From positions 1 through 7,090 of the forward strand of contig JASLEL010000113.1 of assembly GCA_030151145.1 (NCBI GenBank): a stretch of 7,090 nt of DNA. Reading direction: 5' to 3'. The notes below the pieces were generated by a model. That model ran no database searches. It saw only the letters and a program-made list of their open reading frames with translations, and had not been told where the DNA came from. Source of the stretch: Aquirhabdus sp. Lineage in GTDB: Bacteria; Pseudomonadota; Gammaproteobacteria; Pseudomonadales; Moraxellaceae. Below are positions 4,863 to 7,090 of the stretch, in pieces; positions within the stretch are counted from its first letter, which is position 1; each line of letters opens with the position of its first letter. The position numbers and the translations under genes were made by a program.

Positions 4863-5678
4863 TTACCATTTCTGCATCTTTGACCAGTCAAACACCCAGC
4901 CTATCAAATGAATGTCGCGCTCCACCTCTTCAGCAGTTAGGATTTCATCTGGATGTTCCTCACGGTTGAAGCTGCGCAACAGCAAGCCGCCGTGAGGACG
5001 ATTGAATAAATACTTGCATCGGAATACGCCACCATGGTCAAACGCAAATATTCTGTTATCTTTTACGTAATTTTTACTTTTATCAATCATTAGCATAGCT
5101 CCATCTTGAATTAGAGATGCCATGCTGTTGCCGGTATTCATCGCACAAACTACTGATTCAGGATCAATTTGATTATTTTTGAGAGAGCGCTTTCCAAAGC
5201 GAACCTTTCTTCCGCCATGGTCTTCTACTATCTCGGCTTTCATGCCAGGTCCTGATGAAATAACTACCTCCTTATAAAAATAAGCAATGACATCATTAGG
5301 CCCTACAGGGGTTTCGTCATCCCAAAATTCAAAGTCAATATATTCAACCTGATCCATAGGGATGCCGTCTGTGGCGCGGATTTTCTTGTTTTTATCGCTA
5401 ATGATTTCTATATCTTTTTCTTGAATCGACAATTCAGAATTAAATTTAGTAGGGATGTCCTCAGATGCATGGGTGTGATCAAGCCAGTCTTTTGGTAGCC
5501 CGAAAACTGTTTCAGCTCGGCGTGCAACGACATCCCCAATACTGCGAGTGGGGTTTTTTCCAACATAACTGGTTGCTTGCGCGTACGCCATGTCCATCTT
5601 TTTCGCAAAAGCTGGACGACCGCCAACCACTTCGACGAGTTTTCGCAGATTCGTCAATCTGATTTCTGAGATATCCAT
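4863..5678 (-). CDS. CI-type phage repressor, HTH plus S24 (LexA-like) peptidase domain
   Basis: This should be the lysogeny repressor. Residues about 8-68 form a compact helix-turn-helix DNA-binding domain (GGRPAFAKKMDMAYAQATSY at 19-38 covers the HTH). A linker (69-125) leads to the C-terminal self-cleavage and dimerisation domain with GNSMAS (183-188), nucleophile Ser185, and FRCKYL (219-224), general base Lys222, then GGLLLRSFN. These are the Ser-Lys dyad of LexA, lambda CI and UmuD. The expected cleavage region reads ISSGPG (140-145), where the usual Ala-Gly or Cys-Gly pair is Ser-Gly. Length and order match S24 phage repressors. It is transcribed divergently from the cro-like gene and closed by its own terminator. 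The start codon overlaps an operator (5670-5686). The ribosome binding site is weak (GTGAGAA about 10 bases upstream) and no clear maintenance promoter was found. Confidence 0.92.
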   Translation of the reverse strand: MDISEIRLTNLRKLVEVVGGRPAFAKKMDMAYAQATSYVGKNPTRSIGDVVARRAETVFGLPKDWLDHTHASEDIPTKFNSELSIQEKDIEIISDKNKKIRATDGIPMDQVEYIDFEFWDDETPVGPNDVIAYFYKEVVISSGPGMKAEIVEDHGGRKVRFGKRSLKNNQIDPESVVCAMNTGNSMASLIQDGAMLMIDKSKNYVKDNRIFAFDHGGVFRCKYLFNRPHGGLLLRSFNREEHPDEILTAEEVERDIHLIGWVFDWSKMQKW

Positions 5679-5686
5679 AAGATATC
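5670..5686. promoter_or_regulatory. Operator overlapping the repressor start codon
   Basis: GATATCC-ATA-AGATATC is a 7-3-7 inverted repeat with one mismatch in the half-sites. The repressor ATG (5678-5676) falls within it. Binding here could limit repressor expression at high concentration, or be the preferred site of the Cro-like protein as OR3 is in lambda. Which protein binds is inference. Confidence 0.6.
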
Positions 5687-5722
5687 ATTCTCACTATTTT
5701 TGTTTAGAAATAAACTAGCCTG

Positions 5723-5751
5723 TTGATATCTTAAAAAGATACCTGTAAGAT
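5723..5751 (+). promoter_or_regulatory. PR promoter for the cro-cII operon
   Basis: TTGATA (5723-5728, 5 of 6 matches) is followed after exactly 17 bases by TAAGAT (5746-5751, 4 of 6). The predicted start near 5758 leaves a short leader with GGAGG at 5766-5770. Both hexamers are embedded in operator boxes, so repressor occupancy would block polymerase directly. Confidence 0.75.
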
Positions 5752-5765
5752 ATCTTTTAGATATC
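5725..5765. promoter_or_regulatory. Right operator array (OR-like): four overlapping AGATATCT boxes
   Basis: Boxes GATATCT (5725-5731), AGATACC (5737-5743), AGATATCT (5748-5755) and AGATATC (5759-5765) follow each other at 11-12 base steps. They form overlapping inverted repeats GATACCT-GTA-AGATATC (5738-5754) and GATATCT-TTT-AGATATC (5749-5765), plus a wider-spaced pair 5725-5743. Adjacent 17-bp sites share half-sites, so they could not all be filled by separate dimers at the same time. The array covers the whole PR promoter. Confidence 0.75.
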
Positions 5766-5778
5766 GGAGGGCTTGCCC

Positions 5779-6012
5779 ATGACTTTTCAGGAGTACTACC
5801 GCTCCCTTTCACCTAGCGAAAGAATCCTCTATTGCGCAGACATCGGTCTGAATCGGCGATATGTGGAACTTCACCTCTTAAATGTTCAACGCCGTAATCC
5901 TCGTGAAACAACGATGGAAAAAATGGCTATCCAGAGCAAAGGCAATCTGACTTATCAAGATGTGGTTTTGTCTTTCCCGAAACTCCCTCATGCAGAGCCA
6001 AGCCATGCCTGA
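5779..6012 (+). CDS. Cro-like / YdaS-like small DNA-binding protein
   Basis: First gene of the rightward operon, divergent from the repressor: the position of cro. The start is set at ATG 5779 because GGAGG (5766-5770) lies 8 bases before it; the in-frame TTG at 5773 would be only 2 bases from it. The 77-aa product has a predicted helix-turn-helix at about 13-36 (ERILYCADIGLNRRYVELHL) and the RRNPRETTMEKMAIQSKG pattern (38-55) seen in Cro/YdaS-type proteins after the recognition helix. It presumably competes with the repressor at the box arrays; that is inference from position and fold. The 3' end overlaps the cII-like gene by 8 bases. Confidence 0.75.
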   Translation: MTFQEYYRSLSPSERILYCADIGLNRRYVELHLLNVQRRNPRETTMEKMAIQSKGNLTYQDVVLSFPKLPHAEPSHA

Positions 6013-6322
6013 CCATGAGCCATTGTCACCCGACCAGCTTGCAAGGTCTCGCAAATACGAGAGCCTGCTTTTGCAACGTGTTGCAGAGGTAGGACTGAAA
6101 CAACTGGCTGACGTGGTGGGAGTGGATCAATCAACGGTTAGCCGCATGAAGTGGAATGACTTCTCACGGATCTTGGCTTTTTTGGGCCTAAAGATCGTGC
6201 CAGTAGAAATGGAGTGTTATTCGGCTGACTACATCAAATCGCTTCATACCTTGGCTCAGATAGGCATGACTTTGCCTCCCGATTCTGTGCCGGAAACAAG
6301 ATCACTGAACTGGGATGCTTAA
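6005..6322 (+). CDS. cII: CII-like transcriptional activator
   Basis: In lambda, CII activates the establishment promoter PRE to make repressor and so favours lysogeny. The 105-aa product starting at ATG 6005 aligns by eye with lambda CII: an N-terminal helix with ARSRKYESLLLQRVAEVG (13-30), then the helix-turn-helix LKQLADVVGVDQSTVSRMKW (31-50), then the oligomerisation helix and an acidic tail. The upstream in-frame ATG at 5990 would add five residues and has no better ribosome binding site. The start overlaps the cro-like stop by 8 bases (ATGCCTGA), suggesting coupled translation. A TTGC-N6-TTGC site, the known CII recognition pattern, lies on the opposite strand inside this gene, which supports the call. 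Confidence 0.85.
   Translation: MPDHEPLSPDQLARSRKYESLLLQRVAEVGLKQLADVVGVDQSTVSRMKWNDFSRILAFLGLKIVPVEMECYSADYIKSLHTLAQIGMTLPPDSVPETRSLNWDA
6022..6054 (-). promoter_or_regulatory. Candidate PRE: CII-dependent leftward promoter
   Basis: On the minus strand TTGC-GAGACC-TTGC (6054-6041) matches the CII binding pattern TTGC-N6-TTGC exactly. GACAAT (6027-6022, 4 of 6 to TATAAT) follows 13 bases after the second TTGC, the same distance as I recall for lambda PRE. A transcript from here would run antisense to cro and into the repressor gene. It lies within the 5' part of cII rather than just upstream of it. Confidence 0.65.
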
Positions 6323-6323
6323 T

Positions 6324-6746
6324 ATGAGCTCAAAAGAAATAGCAATCCCCATCTGCCCGTACTGCAAACAGCAGTCGTCGCTTGTGACTGGTGAGACGGT
6401 ATATCCGAATCCATCGCTGTTTTATCTGCATCGTCAGTATTTCTATTACTGCCAGCCCTGTGATGCATATGTCGGCTGTCATGGCATGTCTAAAGTGCCG
6501 CTAGGGTCGATGGCAAACCGCACGCTGCGCGATCTACGCAAGAAGGCCCATGCTGCGTTTGATCCGCTATGGCGTAGCAAGGTGCGTATGGGCGCTCCGA
6601 AGAAAAAAGCGCGCCTCGAGGCTTATACGTGGCTCGCTAACCGGATGGGCATGGACCTTAAAACCTGCCACATCGGCATGATGAATGATGAGCAGTGCCA
6701 GCGGGTAGTGCTGGTGGTCAAGGAGTTGATTGGGGAGGCGGCATGA
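6324..6746 (+). CDS. DUF3268-like zinc-finger protein
   Basis: A 140-aa protein with CPYC (11-14) and CQPC (43-46), followed by DAYVGCH (47-53), which together make a likely four-Cys zinc site. After that comes a basic segment (RTLRDLRKKAHAAFDPLWRS, 66-85) and a conserved-looking end with CHIGMM (115-120). This pattern matches the zinc-finger-containing DUF3268 proteins of proteobacterial prophages, whose role is unknown. Two starts are possible: ATG 6324, used here with GGGA upstream, or ATG 6315, which overlaps the cII stop by 8 bases and adds three residues. The 3' end shares ATGA with the methyltransferase. No regulatory signal of its own is seen, so it should be expressed from PR. Confidence 0.85.
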   Translation: MSSKEIAIPICPYCKQQSSLVTGETVYPNPSLFYLHRQYFYYCQPCDAYVGCHGMSKVPLGSMANRTLRDLRKKAHAAFDPLWRSKVRMGAPKKKARLEAYTWLANRMGMDLKTCHIGMMNDEQCQRVVLVVKELIGEAA

Positions 6747-7090
6747 ATGCAATCACCTACGGATCTGTATGCAGCGGCATCGAAGCGGCATCAGTCGCTT
6801 GGGAGCCTTTAGGCTGGAAACCCTCATGGTTTAGCGAGATTGAGAAATTCCCCAGTGCTGTCCTCCGTCATTACTGGCCTAAAGTGATCAATCATGGCGA
6901 CATGACAATGATTGCCCAGAAAGTCCGTGATGGTAGTACAGAAGCCCCCGACATCATGGTCGGTGGTACCCCTTGTCAGGCATTCAGCATTGCCGGCCTG
7001 CGGTTAAGCCTGCTTGATAAGCGCGGTCAACTCACCCTTTCTTACGTGGAGCTCGCTGATGAAATTGATGCAGAAAGACTTGTTCGCGGA
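6743..7090 (+). CDS. Phage DNA (cytosine-5) methyltransferase, N-terminal part (partial)
   Basis: This transfers a methyl group from S-adenosylmethionine to carbon 5 of cytosine in a specific DNA site, commonly protecting phage DNA from host restriction or changing gene expression. Motif I is SVCSGIEAASVAW (8-20), the SAM-binding loop. Motif IV is GGTPCQAFSIAGLR (74-87) with catalytic Cys78. The next family stretch, DKRGQLTLSYVELADEI (92-108), is visible before the window ends at residue 116. The frame is open to the edge, and the target-recognition part is missing. The start at 6743 has the strong GGGGAGG (6732-6738) 4 bases upstream and overlaps the zinc-finger gene stop by 4 bases. No restriction enzyme gene is seen in the window, so it may be an orphan methylase. 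Confidence 0.92.
   Translation, partial: MNAITYGSVCSGIEAASVAWEPLGWKPSWFSEIEKFPSAVLRHYWPKVINHGDMTMIAQKVRDGSTEAPDIMVGGTPCQAFSIAGLRLSLLDKRGQLTLSYVELADEIDAERLVRG

Noticed and set aside
5690..5745. Maintenance promoter (PRM) for the repressor
   Set aside because: Several AT-rich hexamers on the minus strand can be paired, but none gives an acceptable -35 at 16-18 bases, so no call was made.
5773..5778. TTG start for the cro-like gene
   Set aside because: It is 2 bases from the GGAGG; the ATG at 5779 has normal spacing.
5800..5825. Possible boxA/boxB (nutR) at the start of the cro-like gene
   Set aside because: CGCTCCCTTT is a poor boxA, and the CTTTC/GAAAG hairpin is short and lies in coding sequence; not distinguishable from chance.

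Overview
This window looks like the early and immunity region of a temperate lambda-like prophage or phage from a proteobacterium, probably Beta- or Gammaproteobacteria. The evidence is a divergent lysogeny switch (CI-type S24 repressor against a Cro-like protein followed by a CII-like activator), a leftward recombination operon (RecT annealase plus YqaJ/lambda-type exonuclease) and rightward accessory genes (a zinc-finger protein and the start of a C5-cytosine methyltransferase). Base composition is roughly balanced, with an AT-rich switch. The host genus cannot be fixed from the sequence alone.

Layout. Positions 1-32 hold the start of a minus-strand gene that runs off the left edge. Positions 33-207 are non-coding and contain a compact minus-strand RNA fold (51-140) whose closing stem runs straight into a T run; it resembles phage C4-type antisense RNAs. 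From right to left, 4629 to 208 is one tightly packed minus-strand operon: a 117-aa unknown, an 87-aa membrane-anchored unknown, two tiny overlapping ORFs (19 and 29 aa), the YqaJ nuclease, RecT, a 372-aa unknown with an acidic linker, and a 220-aa protein ending in 21 perfect Cys-Ser-X tripeptides.

The switch lies at 4700-5780. The repressor gene (4863-5678, minus strand) ends at a clear terminator (4807-4834). It is flanked by two control regions built from repeated AGATATCT-like boxes about one helical turn apart: a left one (about 4707-4802) over the presumed PL, and a right one (5670-5765) over a well-formed PR. Rightward genes follow as cro-like (5779-6012), cII-like (6005-6322), a zinc-finger protein (6324-6746) and dcm-type methyltransferase (6743 to the edge), all overlapping or nearly touching.

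How it fits together. Repressor bound at the box arrays would silence PL (recombination operon) and PR (cro-cII). When PR fires, CII is made. A TTGC-N6-TTGC site on the minus strand inside the cII gene, with a -10-like hexamer at the lambda spacing, would let CII start a leftward transcript antisense to cro that makes repressor, as lambda PRE does. The most unusual elements are the Cys-Ser-X array, the C4-like RNA at the end of the leftward operon, and the chain of tiny genes upstream of the nuclease.
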